A stretch of 64,000 nt of DNA, from the NCBI RefSeq assembly GCF_001475545.1, contig NZ_LDQC01000038.1, positions 1 to 64,000 on the forward strand, written 5' to 3'. The notes under the pieces were generated by a model. The model searched no databases, was not told the DNA's origin, and saw only the letters and a program-made list of their open reading frames with translations. Source of the stretch: Curtobacterium luteum. GTDB taxonomy: Bacteria; Actinomycetota; Actinomycetes; Actinomycetales; Microbacteriaceae. Shown piece after piece: positions 1 through 9,402 of the stretch (positions are counted from its first letter, which is position 1; each line of letters begins with the position of its first letter). The translations under genes were made by a program, and so were the position numbers.

Positions 1-1
1 G

Positions 2-712
2 CGTATACGCATCACCACCGACCTCCGCTCCACGCCGGCCCCTGCGCGGGTCCCCGGCGGGCCACTCCGCTCGGCCGTCCCGGACCTGCCCGAACCCCGG
101 GTCTTCGCCTCGCTGCGGGCGCACCACGCGACGCACATCGACAACCTGCCGGACATCGTGTCCGCCGGCGCGGTCCTCGCCGCCACCGAGGCTGCGCCGA
201 CCATCGACGTCAGTTCCGACACGACCCGGGAAGCCCGTGCCGAGGCGTCCGCGCCGGACGGGTCGCCCGTCGCCGGCCACGTCACGTTCTCGCTGTCGCC
301 CGACGCGACGCGCTGGGACGAACTCCGCCGCGGTGCCGAGGGGGAGCGGTGGTCCGACGCCGCCCGTCGGTCCCGCGCGACCGACTACGTCGTGCTCGTC
401 GTCCCGGTGTCGGCGTTCGGCGCCTCCGTGATCGTGGCCGACCAGGATGCCGAGGCCGAGGACGTGCGCTTCGCTGTCGGTCCGGAGGCGGCGACGAACC
501 TCATCCGTCGCACCGACTTCACCGACCCGGAGATGCACGACCTCGAGCTGCTCGCCGGGCCGAGCGTGTCGTTCTCCGCCGTCGCCGTGATCGGCGTGCC
601 GAACGACCGCGCGCGCCAGCACGTGAAGGCGATCCTCGCCGAGCACGGCGGCCACGCTCCCCGGGTCGCCGTCTTCCCACCGTGGTTCGTGCCCCCGGTG
701 ACCGCCGAGTAG
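2..712 (+). CDS. DarT-like ADP-ribosyltransferase family protein, 5' end outside window
   Basis: The frame is open from the window edge, so the true start lies upstream; 236 residues are visible. About 45 residues in, the motif ATHIDNLPDIV followed by a Gly-Ala-Val-Leu turn matches the start of DarT-type (DUF4433) domains, which read HITHIDNL...G. A TREARAEA stretch could hold the NAD-binding Arg pair, and the C-terminal part (FSAVAVIGVPND, then RVAVFPPWF) resembles actinobacterial members. DarT enzymes ADP-ribosylate thymidine in single-stranded DNA and are usually paired with the DarG macrodomain antitoxin. No DarG lies downstream; the upstream neighbour is out of view. Family assignment is moderately sure. 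Toxin activity is not shown, because many actinobacterial relatives are solitary. Confidence 0.55.
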   Translation, partial: RIRITTDLRSTPAPARVPGGPLRSAVPDLPEPRVFASLRAHHATHIDNLPDIVSAGAVLAATEAAPTIDVSSDTTREARAEASAPDGSPVAGHVTFSLSPDATRWDELRRGAEGERWSDAARRSRATDYVVLVVPVSAFGASVIVADQDAEAEDVRFAVGPEAATNLIRRTDFTDPEMHDLELLAGPSVSFSAVAVIGVPNDRARQHVKAILAEHGGHAPRVAVFPPWFVPPVTAE

Positions 713-757
713 GACCGCGTCGCGAAGTCGGCCGCACGTCCGCCCGGCCGCGTCCGG

Positions 758-790
758 CGTGCCCTCCCGACGAAGTCGGGAGGGCACGTT
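758..790 (+). terminator. Intrinsic terminator after the DarT-like gene
   Basis: A perfect 14-bp stem (CGTGCCCTCCCGAC, loop GAA, then the exact complement) ends in TT. It lies 45 nt after the stop codon of the DarT-like gene and before the S10 leader, so it should insulate the ribosomal operon from upstream transcription. Confidence 0.8.
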
Positions 791-807
791 GCGTGGCGGG
801 GGCGGGT

Positions 808-822
808 CGTGCCTCCAGGCCA
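808..822. repeat. Dispersed intergenic element, single half-site
   Basis: CGTGCCTCCAGGCCA is one arm of a sequence that recurs, singly or as an inverted pair, at about 13752, 18620, 30431, 45721, 53593 and 59987, always between genes. Here it follows the terminator at 758-790. Confidence 0.55.
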
Positions 823-888
823 CCGATCCCCGTCGTTCCGGGGAAGCGCGCCGATTCCGACACGCCCACGATCCGCGACACGCCCGGG

Positions 889-917
889 TTGCACGGATGC
901 CGTGCCTATGGGAGACT
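889..917 (+). promoter_or_regulatory. Candidate promoter of the S10 operon
   Basis: TTGCAC (889-894), a 17-nt spacer and GAGACT (912-917) resemble a sigma-A promoter with a weak first -10 base. The spacing and the TNNACT-like end match better -10 boxes elsewhere in the window (for example TAGACT before the BTAD regulator). Transcription would begin near 924 and give a leader of about 335 nt. The site was chosen by inspection only. Confidence 0.4.
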
Positions 918-923
918 TGTCCG

Positions 924-1258
924 GTTCCGAATTCCGCAGGGCGTCCGCGCCCGCAGGATCACTGCTCTGGCAGTGCACAACCCCCTTGTTCAGCAGGGCT
1001 GGGTTGGGCCGCAGGCAGCAGAACACGATCGAATCCCCTGCGAAGCGCTGCGAGCACTGCTGTGTCCGGAGCGTGGGGGAAGCGACATGCCCACGCTGGA
1101 CGGCCCAGGTCGCCCGCGCGGTTGACAGGAGAACAGCGGTCATCCCCAGCGGATGCGGCCGGTTGGTTCAGGAAAACAGCCAAGCCCTGCAGGAATGCAC
1201 GGTGACGGCGGCGTCAGGCGGCCCGAGGGTGCGCGGCGCAGAGAGGACAAAGAGACAC
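924..1258 (+). promoter_or_regulatory. Long untranslated leader of the S10 operon
   Basis: No convincing gene lies between the candidate promoter and rpsJ. The stretch contains GC-rich segments able to pair (for example CTGCTCTGGCAG near 962) and ends with a purine-rich Shine-Dalgarno region, GAGAGGACAAAGAG, just before the rpsJ ATG. A leader this long in front of an S10 operon suggests post-transcriptional autoregulation, as L4 does in Enterobacteria, but I recognise no named leader motif. Confidence 0.4.
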
Positions 1259-1567
1259 ATGGCGGGACAGAAGATCCGCATCCGGCTCAAGTCGTACGAC
1301 CACGAGGTCATCGACACGTCGGCCCGGAAGATCGTCGACACGGTGACCCGTGCCGGTGCGACCGTGGTCGGCCCGGTGCCGCTCCCCACCGAGAAGAACG
1401 TGGTCACCGTGATCCGTTCTCCCCACAAGTACAAGGACTCGCGCGAGCACTTCGAGAAGCGCACGCACAAGCGGGTCATCGACATCGTCGACCCGACGCC
1501 GAAGGCCGTCGACTCGCTCATGCGACTCGACCTCCCGGCCGACGTCAACATCGAGATCAAGCTGTAA
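1259..1567 (+). CDS. rpsJ: 30S ribosomal protein S10
   Basis: First gene of the S10 operon; 102 residues, the usual length. It starts [19 protein letters not shown], the classic S10 N-terminus, and carries [20 protein letters not shown], the conserved loop that reaches into the 30S head. S10 sits in the head beside S3 and S14, and in many bacteria it also acts in antitermination as NusE. The ATG at 1259 follows a GAGAGGA Shine-Dalgarno; longer in-frame extensions upstream have no homology. rplC follows 12 nt later. Confidence 0.98.
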   Translation: MAGQKIRIRLKSYDHEVIDTSARKIVDTVTRAGATVVGPVPLPTEKNVVTVIRSPHKYKDSREHFEKRTHKRVIDIVDPTPKAVDSLMRLDLPADVNIEIKL

Positions 1568-1579
1568 GGGGGCTGACCA

Positions 1580-2233
1580 ATGGCGAACTCCACCAAGACC
1601 GTCAAGGGCCTCCTCGGCAAGAAGCTCGGGATGACCCAGGTGTGGGATGAGAACAACAAGTTCATCCCCGTGACCGTGATCGAGGTCGGCCCGAACGTGG
1701 TCACCCAGATCCGCAACGTCGAGCGCGACGGCTACGAGGCGATCCAGATCGCCGCCGGCGCCATCGACCCGCGCAAGGTCAACAAGCCGACCGCCGGCCA
1801 CTTCGAGGCCGCAGGCGTGACCCCGCGTCGCACCCTCACCGAGATCCGTACCAACGACTCCGCTGAGTACACGCTCGGCCAGGAGCTCACCGTCGACACG
1901 TTCGAGGCGGGCCAGAAGGTCGACGTCGTCGGTACCTCCAAGGGCAAGGGCTTCGCCGGTGTCATGAAGCGCCACGGCTTCGCCGGCGTCTCCGCATCGC
2001 ACGGTGCGCACCGGAACCACCGCAAGCCCGGTTCGATCGGCGCCTCGTCGACCCCGTCGCGTGTCTTCAAGGGCATGCGCATGGCCGGTCGCATGGGTGG
2101 CGAGCGCGTGACCGTCCTCAACCTCACGGTGCACGCCGTCGACGCCGAGAAGGGTCTGCTGCTCGTCAAGGGCGCCGTCCCCGGTGCTCGTGGCCGCTCC
2201 GTCTTCGTCCGCACCGCCGTGAAGGGTAAGTGA
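1580..2233 (+). CDS. rplC: 50S ribosomal protein L3
   Basis: 217 residues, near the bacterial norm. The recognisable L3 features are the [14 protein letters not shown] start, the central [15 protein letters not shown] segment and the HRKPGSIG extension whose tip approaches the peptidyl-transferase centre. L3 binds 23S rRNA early and helps nucleate 50S assembly. The ATG lies 12 nt after rpsJ behind a GGGGG ribosome site. rplD begins 2 nt after the stop, so the two are probably translationally coupled. Confidence 0.98.
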   Translation: MANSTKTVKGLLGKKLGMTQVWDENNKFIPVTVIEVGPNVVTQIRNVERDGYEAIQIAAGAIDPRKVNKPTAGHFEAAGVTPRRTLTEIRTNDSAEYTLGQELTVDTFEAGQKVDVVGTSKGKGFAGVMKRHGFAGVSASHGAHRNHRKPGSIGASSTPSRVFKGMRMAGRMGGERVTVLNLTVHAVDAEKGLLLVKGAVPGARGRSVFVRTAVKGK

Positions 2234-2235
2234 TC

Positions 2236-2895
2236 ATGGCCACCGAGACCGCAACCACGATCGACGTCCTCGACGCGACCGGGGCCGTCGCCGGCAGCAT
2301 CGAGCTGCCCGCCGCGCTCTTCGACGTCGAGACCAACGTCCCGCTGATCCACCAGGTCGTCACCGCGCAGCTCGCCGCCGCGCGTCAGGGCACCCACAAG
2401 ACCAAGAACCGCGGCGAGGTCCGCGGTGCTGGTCGCAAGCCGTTCAAGCAGAAGGGCACCGGCCGCTCCCGTCAGGGTTCGGTCCGCGCTCCGGAGCACA
2501 CCGGCGGTGGCGTCGTCCACGGACCGACCCCGCGCGACTACTCGCAGCGCACCCCGAAGAAGATGATCGCCGCTGCTCTGCTCGGCTCGCTCTCGGACCG
2601 CGCCCGCGGTGGACGCATCTCCGCGGTTGAGTCCTTCGTCCCGGCCGAGGTGCCGTCGACCAAGACCGCCCGCACGCTCCTCGAGAAGGTCGCGCCCGTC
2701 AAGAACGTGCTCGTCGTGCTCGAGCAGGACGACGAGCTCGCGCTCAAGTCGATCCGCAACCTGCCGGGTGTCCACGCACTCTCGTACGGCCAGCTCAACG
2801 CCTACGACGTGCTCAAGTCCGACGCCCTCGTCTTCAGCAAGAGCGCACTCGACGCCTTCATCGCGTCGAAGTCCGCGAAGGAGGTCTCCGCATGA
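2236..2895 (+). CDS. rplD: 50S ribosomal protein L4
   Basis: 219 residues. The long loop rich in basic and Gly residues ([20 protein letters not shown]) is the part of L4 that lines the peptide exit tunnel; [10 protein letters not shown]-type sequence follows. In gamma-proteobacteria L4 also represses its own operon, but whether that holds here is unknown. The ATG at 2236 was preferred over a GTG at 2230, which would add only two residues inside the rplC stop region. The reading frame overlaps rplW by 4 nt. Confidence 0.97.
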   Translation: MATETATTIDVLDATGAVAGSIELPAALFDVETNVPLIHQVVTAQLAAARQGTHKTKNRGEVRGAGRKPFKQKGTGRSRQGSVRAPEHTGGGVVHGPTPRDYSQRTPKKMIAAALLGSLSDRARGGRISAVESFVPAEVPSTKTARTLLEKVAPVKNVLVVLEQDDELALKSIRNLPGVHALSYGQLNAYDVLKSDALVFSKSALDAFIASKSAKEVSA

Positions 2896-3191
2896 GCGGC
2901 TTCAACAAGGACCCGCGCGACATCATCATCTCGCCGGTCGTCTCGGAGAAGAGCTACGGCCTGATCGACCAGGGCAAGTACACGTTCATCGTGGACCCCC
3001 GTTCGAACAAGACCGAGATCAAGCTCGCCATCGAGAAGATCTTCGACGTCAAGGTCGCGAGCATCAACACGCTGAACCGTCCGGGCAAGACCCGTCGCAC
3101 GCGTTTCGGCATGGGCAAGCGCAAGGACACCAAGCGCGCCATCGTGACGCTCAAGTCCGGTTCGATCGACATCTTCACGGCTGTCGGCTGA
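2892..3191 (+). CDS. rplW: 50S ribosomal protein L23
   Basis: 99 residues, typical of bacterial L23. It opens with [19 protein letters not shown], which matches the family start (IxxPVxTEKS), and contains [17 protein letters not shown] and the basic loop [16 protein letters not shown]23 sits at the exit-tunnel mouth, where trigger factor and SRP dock. A strong GAAGGAGG ribosome site lies at the end of rplD, and the ATGA overlap (2892-2895) indicates translational coupling. Confidence 0.97.
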   Translation: MSGFNKDPRDIIISPVVSEKSYGLIDQGKYTFIVDPRSNKTEIKLAIEKIFDVKVASINTLNRPGKTRRTRFGMGKRKDTKRAIVTLKSGSIDIFTAVG

Positions 3192-3209
3192 GGACCAGAG
3201 GGATAAATC

Positions 3210-4049
<840 letters not shown>

Positions 4050-4060
4050 GAGTTCAGAAG

Positions 4061-4342
4061 ATGCCACGCAGTCTGAAGAAGGGCCCCTTCGTCGACGAGC
4101 ACCTGCTCCGCAAGGTCGTCACGCAGAACGAGGCCAACACCAAGAACGTGATCCGCACGTGGTCGCGTCGCTCGATGATCGTCCCGAACATGCTCGGGCA
4201 CACGATCGCCGTGCACGACGGCCGCAAGCACATCCCGGTGTTCGTCACCGAGTCGATGGTCGGTCACAAGCTCGGCGAGTTCGCGCCGACCCGCACCTTC
4301 CGTGGTCACGTGAAGGACGACAAGAAGGGCCGTCGCCGCTAA
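4061..4342 (+). CDS. rpsS: 30S ribosomal protein S19
   Basis: 93 residues. It starts [16 protein letters not shown], the highly conserved S19 N-terminus, and ends in [12 protein letters not shown]; the family motif [17 protein letters not shown] is intact. S19 forms a head complex with S13 close to the decoding site and the intersubunit bridge. AGGAG stands 9 nt before the ATG. The 25-nt gap to rplV carries the next ribosome site. Confidence 0.98.
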   Translation: MPRSLKKGPFVDEHLLRKVVTQNEANTKNVIRTWSRRSMIVPNMLGHTIAVHDGRKHIPVFVTESMVGHKLGEFAPTRTFRGHVKDDKKGRRR

Positions 4343-4367
4343 CGCGGGGACGCAGAGGAGGAACGAA

Positions 4368-4760
4368 ATGGTGGAGTCGATCGCACGCGTGCGACACATC
4401 CGCGTCACGCCTCAGAAGGCCCGTCGCGTCATCGAGCTGATCCGCGGCAAGCAGGCCCACGAGGCGCTCGCCATCCTGAAGTTCGCGCCGCAGGCCGCTT
4501 CGGAGCCCGTGTACAAGCTGGTCGCCTCGGCGATCGCGAACGCCCGGGTGAAGGCGGACTCGACGAACAGCTTCCTCGACGAGCGCGACCTCTACGTGAG
4601 CCGCGTCTTCGTCGACGAGGGCACGACCCTGAAGCGGTTCCAGCCGCGTGCCCAGGGCCGCGCCTTCCGCATCAACAAGCGCACCAGCCACATCACGGTC
4701 GTCCTCGCGACGCCGGAAGAGGCTGAGGCCGCCGCGACGAGCAAGAAGGCGAGCAAGTAA
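4368..4760 (+). CDS. rplV: 50S ribosomal protein L22
   Basis: 130 residues, longer than the 110 of E. coli because of an Ala/Lys/Glu-rich tail ([14 protein letters not shown]). The core is clear: [19 protein letters not shown] at the start and the tunnel hairpin region [15 protein letters not shown]. The hairpin tip lines the narrow part of the peptide tunnel next to L4, a known macrolide-resistance site. GAGGAGG precedes the ATG. The TAA shares one base with the rpsC ATG. Confidence 0.97.
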   Translation: MVESIARVRHIRVTPQKARRVIELIRGKQAHEALAILKFAPQAASEPVYKLVASAIANARVKADSTNSFLDERDLYVSRVFVDEGTTLKRFQPRAQGRAFRINKRTSHITVVLATPEEAEAAATSKKASK

Positions 4761-5557
4761 TGGGCCAGAAGGTCAACCCGTACGGCTTCCGTCTCGGGAT
4801 CACGACGGACCACGTCTCGCACTGGTTCACCGACAGCACCAAGGCCGGTCAGCGCTACGCCGACTACGTGGCCGAGGACATCAAGGTGCGCGAGTACCTG
4901 AAGAAGACCCTCGACCGTGCCGGCGTCGCCCGCATCGAGCTCGAGCGCACCCGTGACCGTGTCCGCGTGGACATCCACACGGCGCGTCCGGGCATCGTCA
5001 TCGGTCGTCGTGGTGCCGAGGCCGAGCGCGTCCGCGGTGAGCTCGAGAAGCTCACCAAGAAGCAGATCCAGCTCAACATCCTCGAGGTCAAGAACCCCGA
5101 GACCGAGGCCCAGCTCGTCGCGCAGGGCATCGCCGAGCAGCTCTCCGCCCGTGTCGCGTTCCGTCGCGCCATGCGCAAGGGCCTGCAGGGTGCGCAGCGC
5201 GCCGGCGCCAAGGGTGTCCGCATCCAGGTGTCGGGTCGTCTCGGCGGCGCCGAGATGTCGCGCTCGGAGTTCTACCGCGAGGGCCGCGTGCCCCTGCACA
5301 CGCTCCGCGCGAACATCGACTACGGCTTCTACGAGGCCCGGACCACGTTCGGCCGCATCGGCGTGAAGGTCTGGATCTACAAGGGCGACATCACGAACAA
5401 GGAGCTCGCTCGCGAGCAGGCGAACCAGCGTTCGTCGCGCCCGGAGCGTCGTGGCGGCCCCCGTGGCGAGCGCGGCGACCGTCGTGGCGGCGACCGTGGC
5501 GGCCGTCAGCAGCAGGCCCCGCAGGACGCGCCGGCCGGCGCAGGAGTTGAGGCGTAA
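4760..5557 (+). CDS. rpsC: 30S ribosomal protein S3 with RGG-rich C-terminal tail
   Basis: 265 residues. The first 210 or so are ordinary S3: the [15 protein letters not shown] start, a KH domain with GxxG ([12 protein letters not shown]) and the [10 protein letters not shown] end of the core. S3 lines the mRNA entry channel with S4 and S5 and takes part in helicase activity. Beyond the core comes a disordered tail of about 45 residues dominated by RGG and RRGG units, ending [14 protein letters not shown]5 in this window carries a similar stretch. rplP follows 2 nt after the stop. Confidence 0.97.
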   Translation: MGQKVNPYGFRLGITTDHVSHWFTDSTKAGQRYADYVAEDIKVREYLKKTLDRAGVARIELERTRDRVRVDIHTARPGIVIGRRGAEAERVRGELEKLTKKQIQLNILEVKNPETEAQLVAQGIAEQLSARVAFRRAMRKGLQGAQRAGAKGVRIQVSGRLGGAEMSRSEFYREGRVPLHTLRANIDYGFYEARTTFGRIGVKVWIYKGDITNKELAREQANQRSSRPERRGGPRGERGDRRGGDRGGRQQQAPQDAPAGAGVEA

Positions 5558-5559
5558 CC

Positions 5560-5979
5560 ATGCTTATCCCCCGTCGAGTCAAGCACCGCAAGCAGCACCA
5601 CCCGAAGCGTTCGGGTCAGGCGACCGGTGGCACCAAGGTCAGCTTCGGCGACTTCGGTATCCAGGCGCTCACCCCGGCGTACGTGACGAACCGGCAGATC
5701 GAGTCCGCTCGTATCGCGATGACCCGTCACATCAAGCGTGGCGGCAAGGTCTGGATCAACATCTACCCGGACCGTCCGCTCACCAAGAAGCCCGCCGAGA
5801 CCCGCATGGGTTCCGGTAAGGGTTCCCCCGAGTGGTGGGTCGCCAACGTCAAGCCGGGTCGTGTGCTCTTCGAGCTCTCCGGCGTCAACGAGGACATCGC
5901 CCGCGAGGCGTTGACCCGTGCAATCCACAAGCTGCCCCTCAAGGCACGCATCATCAAGCGCGAGGAGGGCGACGCATAA
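5560..5979 (+). CDS. rplP: 50S ribosomal protein L16
   Basis: 139 residues, the normal length. Family marks are [17 protein letters not shown] at the start, the loop with TRMGSGKG and the [16 protein letters not shown] segment. L16 sits near the A-site tRNA elbow and is required for the peptidyl-transferase centre to mature. The TAA of this gene overlaps the ATG of rpmC by one base. Confidence 0.98.
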   Translation: MLIPRRVKHRKQHHPKRSGQATGGTKVSFGDFGIQALTPAYVTNRQIESARIAMTRHIKRGGKVWINIYPDRPLTKKPAETRMGSGKGSPEWWVANVKPGRVLFELSGVNEDIAREALTRAIHKLPLKARIIKREEGDA

Positions 5980-6299
5980 TGGCGATCGGTTCCAAGGAGC
6001 TCCGTCCGACTGAGCTCGACACGTTCGAGAACGAGCGGCTCGCCGACGAGCTGAAGAAGGCCAAGGAGGAGCTGTTCAACCTCCGCTTCCAGTCGGCCAC
6101 CGGCCAGCTGGAGAGCCACGGTCGTCTTCGTGCCGTCAAGCGCGACATCGCCCGCATCTACACCGTCCTCCGCGAGCGCGAGCTCGGCATCCGTGCCACC
6201 CCCGCGCCCGTCGAGACCGCCCCGAAGGCCAAGAAGTCGACGAAGAAGGCTGACAAGCCCGCCGAGTCGACCGCGGCCGAGACCGCCGAGGAGAACTGA
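5979..6299 (+). CDS. rpmC: 50S ribosomal protein L29 with C-terminal extension
   Basis: 106 residues against about 65-77 in most bacteria. The conserved two-helix core covers roughly residues 7-75 ([19 protein letters not shown], then [18 protein letters not shown] and a [14 protein letters not shown] helix). The remainder is a low-complexity tail of Ala, Lys and Glu ([15 protein letters not shown]). L29 lies at the exit-tunnel rim next to L23. The start at 5979 was fixed by homology; an upstream in-frame extension inside rplP is not credible. rpsQ overlaps by one base. Confidence 0.95.
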   Translation: MAIGSKELRPTELDTFENERLADELKKAKEELFNLRFQSATGQLESHGRLRAVKRDIARIYTVLRERELGIRATPAPVETAPKAKKSTKKADKPAESTAAETAEEN

Positions 6300-6583
6300 T
6301 GGCGAACGAAGAGAACACCTCCGCCGCCTCGACCCGCGGCTACCGCAAGACGCGCCGCGGCTACGTGACGAGCGACAAGATGGACAAGACCATCGTGGTC
6401 GAGGTCGAGGACCGCGTGAAGCACGCGCTCTACGGCAAGATCATCCGCCGCACGTCCAAGGTGAAGGCCCACGACGAGCTCGGCACCGCTGGTGTCGGCG
6501 ACCTCGTCGTGATCAGCGAGACCCGTCCCCTCAGCGCCTCCAAGCGCTGGCGCCTGGTCGAGATCCTCGAGAAGGCCAAGTAG
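6299..6583 (+). CDS. rpsQ: 30S ribosomal protein S17
   Basis: 94 residues. The OB-fold core shows the motif [20 protein letters not shown] and the [21 protein letters not shown] strand, both diagnostic for S17. It binds 16S rRNA early in assembly. The first 15 residues are a variable Ser/Ala-rich lead common in actinobacteria. GAGGAG lies inside the end of rpmC and the ATG overlaps the rpmC stop, so coupling is likely. A 31-nt gap before rplN contains an AGGAG site. Confidence 0.97.
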   Translation: MANEENTSAASTRGYRKTRRGYVTSDKMDKTIVVEVEDRVKHALYGKIIRRTSKVKAHDELGTAGVGDLVVISETRPLSASKRWRLVEILEKAK

Positions 6584-6614
6584 GCCACGGCCTGCTTCGG
6601 AACAGGAGACAACA

Positions 6615-6983
6615 GTGATTCAGCAGGAATCCCGCCTGAAGGTCGCCGACAACACGGGTGCCAAGGAGATCTTGACCATCCGCGTGCTCGGCGGCTCGGG
6701 CCGTCGCTACGCCGGTCTCGGTGACGTCATCGTCGCCACGGTGAAGGACGCCATCCCCGGCGGCAACGTGAAGAAGGGTGACGTCGTCAAGGCGGTCATC
6801 GTTCGCACCAAGAAGGAGACCCGTCGTCAGGACGGCTCCTACATCAAGTTCGACGAGAACGCGGCAGTGATCCTCAAGGCTGACGGCGACCCGCGCGGCA
6901 CGCGCATCTTCGGTCCGGTCGGTCGCGAGCTCCGTGACAAGAAGTTCATGAAGATCATCTCGCTCGCGCCGGAGGTGCTGTAA
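6615..6983 (+). CDS. rplN: 50S ribosomal protein L14
   Basis: 122 residues, exactly the usual length, read from a GTG start behind AGGAG. The signature [19 protein letters not shown] and the later [20 protein letters not shown] are unmistakable. L14 forms intersubunit bridges and is the docking site of the silencing factor RsfS. It marks the start of the spc part of the cluster; no promoter-like gap separates it from rpsQ. rplX begins 3 nt after the stop. Confidence 0.98.
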   Translation: MIQQESRLKVADNTGAKEILTIRVLGGSGRRYAGLGDVIVATVKDAIPGGNVKKGDVVKAVIVRTKKETRRQDGSYIKFDENAAVILKADGDPRGTRIFGPVGRELRDKKFMKIISLAPEVL

Positions 6984-6986
6984 GCC

Positions 6987-7346
6987 ATGGCGAACATCAA
7001 GAAGGGTGACCTCGTCGAGGTCATCACGGGCGCCACGCAGGAGCGTGGCGGCGACCGCGGCAAGCAGGGCAAGGTCATCGAGGTGCTCGTTGACTCGGAG
7101 CGCGTCGTCGTGGAGGGCGTGAACTTCGTCACGAAGCACGTCCGCGTCGGCCAGACCCAGCGTGGTTCGAAGACCGGTGGCATCGAGCAGCACGAGGCTC
7201 CGATCCACGTCTCGAACGTCGCGATCGTCGACCCGAAGACCAAGAAGCCGACCCGCGTCGGCTTCCGTACCGAAGAGGTGGAGAAGGACGGCGTCAAGAA
7301 GACCGTCCGCGTCCGCTACGCCAAGAAGTCGGGTGAGAAGCTCTGA
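6987..7346 (+). CDS. rplX: 50S ribosomal protein L24
   Basis: 119 residues, slightly longer than the 105 of E. coli. The KOW motif is at the N-terminus ([20 protein letters not shown], then GKVIEVL) and the VNFVTKHVR strand follows. L24 initiates 50S assembly by binding 23S rRNA domain I. Its TGA overlaps the ATG of rplE by one base. Confidence 0.97.
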   Translation: MANIKKGDLVEVITGATQERGGDRGKQGKVIEVLVDSERVVVEGVNFVTKHVRVGQTQRGSKTGGIEQHEAPIHVSNVAIVDPKTKKPTRVGFRTEEVEKDGVKKTVRVRYAKKSGEKL

Positions 7347-7936
7347 TGACCGACACGACTGCCGCGCCGGCGACCAAGGTCGAGCCGCGCCTCAAGCAGA
7401 AGTACAAGAACGAGATCAAGGCTGCCCTCACCGAGCAGTTCGGGTACGCGAACGTCAACCAGGTCCCCGGCCTGGTCAAGGTCGTCGTGAACACCGGCGT
7501 CGGCGAGGCGGCTCGTGACTCGAAGATCATCGAGGGGGCCATCAAGGACCTCACGGCGATCACGGGTCAGAAGCCCCAGGTCAACATCGCTCGCAAGTCC
7601 ATCGCGCAGTTCAAGCTGCGCGAGGGTCAGGCGATCGGTGCGCACGTCACCCTCCGCGGTGACCGCGCCTGGGAGTTCCTCGACCGCCTGATCTCCCTCG
7701 CCCTGCCCCGCATCCGCGACTTCCGCGGCCTCAGCGACAAGCAGTTCGACGGGAACGGCAACTACACGTTCGGTCTCACGGAGCAGTCCGTGTTCCACGA
7801 GATCGACCAGGACCGCATCGACCGCGTGCGTGGCTTCGACATCACCGTCGTGACCACCGCGAAGTCGGACGACGAGGGCCGCGCGCTGCTCAAGCAGCTC
7901 GGGTTCCCGTTCCGTTCTGCCGAGCAGACGGTCTAA
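7346..7936 (+). CDS. rplE: 50S ribosomal protein L5
   Basis: 196 residues, including a short variable lead before the L5 core that begins at [20 protein letters not shown]. Conserved segments are [40 protein letters not shown] and the C-terminal [21 protein letters not shown]5 carries 5S rRNA with L18 into the central protuberance. In most actinobacteria rpsN (type Z S14) follows; here a 150-nt gap with a hairpin leads directly to rpsH. Confidence 0.97.
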   Translation: MTDTTAAPATKVEPRLKQKYKNEIKAALTEQFGYANVNQVPGLVKVVVNTGVGEAARDSKIIEGAIKDLTAITGQKPQVNIARKSIAQFKLREGQAIGAHVTLRGDRAWEFLDRLISLALPRIRDFRGLSDKQFDGNGNYTFGLTEQSVFHEIDQDRIDRVRGFDITVVTTAKSDDEGRALLKQLGFPFRSAEQTV

Positions 7937-7949
7937 GATACTTCGGGCG

Positions 7950-7985
7950 GTGCGGGCCGGAGGATTCACGTCCTCCGGCCCGCAC
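7950..7985 (+). terminator. Strong hairpin between rplE and rpsH
   Basis: A perfect 15-bp stem (GTGCGGGCCGGAGGA, loop TTCACG, exact complement) lies 14 nt after the rplE stop. There is no U-tract, so it may be a partial terminator or an mRNA processing or stability element rather than a full stop. It occupies the place where rpsN stands in other bacteria. Confidence 0.6.
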
Positions 7986-8086
7986 GCACGAACACACAGG
8001 TCTCCGGGAACCGCCCGGGGACCCCGATCGCTCAGGTCGGCATTCGTGGAACGGGTGTCGAAACCAGGCGAGAATGGATACGCATC

Positions 8087-8485
8087 ATGACGATGACCGA
8101 TCCGGTCGCAGACATGCTGACCAGATTGCGGAACGCGAACTCGGCGCACCACGACGCCGTCTCGCTTCCCAGCTCCAAGCTGAAGAAGAACATCGCTGAG
8201 ATCCTCAAGCGCGAGGGCTACATCAGCGAGTGGAAGATCGAGGACGCCCGCGTCGGGCAGACCCTCACGATCGACCTGAAGTACGGCCCCGAGCGTGAGC
8301 GCTCGATCGCCGGCATCAAGCGCGTCTCGAAGCCGGGCCTCCGGGTCTACGCGAAGTCGACGGAGATCCCCCAGGTCCTCGGTGGCCTCGGTGTGGCGAT
8401 CCTCTCGACGTCGTCCGGCCTCCTGACCGACCGCGAAGCCGAGCAGAAGGGCGTGGGTGGGGAAGTCCTCGCCTACGTGTGGTGA
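8087..8485 (+). CDS. rpsH: 30S ribosomal protein S8
   Basis: 132 residues. It starts [20 protein letters not shown], the usual actinobacterial form, and ends [10 protein letters not shown] with the [12 protein letters not shown] loop that contacts 16S rRNA helix 21. S8 is a primary 16S binder and in E. coli the translational repressor of the spc operon. A second in-frame ATG two codons in is an alternative start. The 150-nt region upstream holds the hairpin at 7950-7985 and possibly an internal promoter, though none is clear. Confidence 0.97.
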   Translation: MTMTDPVADMLTRLRNANSAHHDAVSLPSSKLKKNIAEILKREGYISEWKIEDARVGQTLTIDLKYGPERERSIAGIKRVSKPGLRVYAKSTEIPQVLGGLGVAILSTSSGLLTDREAEQKGVGGEVLAYVW

Positions 8486-8491
8486 TCGACA

Positions 8492-9028
8492 ATGTCTCGA
8501 ATCGGACGTCTTCCCATCGACATCCCCGCCGGCGTGACCGTCTCCATCGACGGCCAGAACGTGGCGGTCAAGGGCCCGAAGGGCGAGCTCGCGCTCGTCG
8601 TCGCTGAGCCCATCCAGGCCAAGGTCGAGGAGAACCAGGTCCTCGTCACCCGTCCGGACGACGAGCGCTCCTCGCGTTCGCTCCACGGCCTGACCCGCAC
8701 CCTCATCGCGAACAACATCGTCGGCGTGACCCAGGGGTACTCCAAGGGCCTCGAGGTCGTCGGCACCGGTTACCGCGTGCAGGCGAAGGGCACCAGCGTC
8801 GAGTTCGCGCTGGGCTACTCCCACCCGATCACGGTCGAGGCGCCCGCGGGCATCTCGTTCGCCGTCGAGGGCAACAACAAGCTCACCGTGACCGGCATCG
8901 ACAAGCAGGCCGTCGGCGAGGTGGCCGCCAACATCCGCAAGCTGCGCAAGCCCGAGCCCTACAAGGGCAAGGGTGTCCGCTACGCCGGCGAGATCGTGCG
9001 CCGCAAGGCCGGAAAGTCAGGTAAGTGA
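8492..9028 (+). CDS. rplF: 50S ribosomal protein L6
   Basis: 178 residues, the standard length. It begins [20 protein letters not shown] and ends with the diagnostic [19 protein letters not shown]. The duplicated L6 fold sits near the GTPase-associated centre and the sarcin-ricin loop. The gene starts 6 nt after rpsH and ends 2 nt before the rplR ATG. Confidence 0.98.
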   Translation: MSRIGRLPIDIPAGVTVSIDGQNVAVKGPKGELALVVAEPIQAKVEENQVLVTRPDDERSSRSLHGLTRTLIANNIVGVTQGYSKGLEVVGTGYRVQAKGTSVEFALGYSHPITVEAPAGISFAVEGNNKLTVTGIDKQAVGEVAANIRKLRKPEPYKGKGVRYAGEIVRRKAGKSGK

Positions 9029-9030
9029 TC

Positions 9031-9402
9031 ATGGCTCTCGGTATCCGAGGAAAGAGCAAGTCGGCCGCCAAGGCGCGCCGTCACAACCGACTCCGCAAGA
9101 AGATCACCGGCACCGAGGCGCGCCCGCGTCTGGCCGTCACGCGTTCGTCGCGTCACGTGTTCGTGCAGGTCATCGACGACGCGAAGGGTCACACCCTCGC
9201 CAGCGCATCGACGATGGAGGCCGACCTCCGCTCGTTCGACGGCGACAAGACCGCCAAGGCCCGTCGCGTCGGTGAGCTCCTCGCCGAGCGCGCGAAGGCC
9301 GCCGGCGTCGAGGCCGTGGTCTTCGACCGTGGTGGCAGCAAGTACGCCGGTCGCGTCGCCGCGATCGCCGATGGCGCCCGTGAAGGAGGGCTGAACCTGT
9401 GA
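9031..9402 (+). CDS. rplR: 50S ribosomal protein L18
   Basis: 123 residues. The Lys/Arg-rich N-terminus ([18 protein letters not shown]) and the conserved core [20 protein letters not shown] and [20 protein letters not shown] identify L18, which binds 5S rRNA. The ATG at 9031 is preferred to a GTG two codons earlier that overlaps the rplF stop. The C-terminal EGGLNL matches the family. rpsE overlaps by 4 nt behind GGAGG. Confidence 0.97.
   Translation: MALGIRGKSKSAAKARRHNRLRKKITGTEARPRLAVTRSSRHVFVQVIDDAKGHTLASASTMEADLRSFDGDKTAKARRVGELLAERAKAAGVEAVVFDRGGSKYAGRVAAIADGAREGGLNL

Noticed and set aside
1214-2134. 306-codon open frame on the minus strand across rpsJ-rplC
   Set aside because: High-GC codon bias opens the opposite frames of strongly biased genes; its translation is Val/Leu/Asp/Arg-rich with no family features and it covers two certain ribosomal genes.
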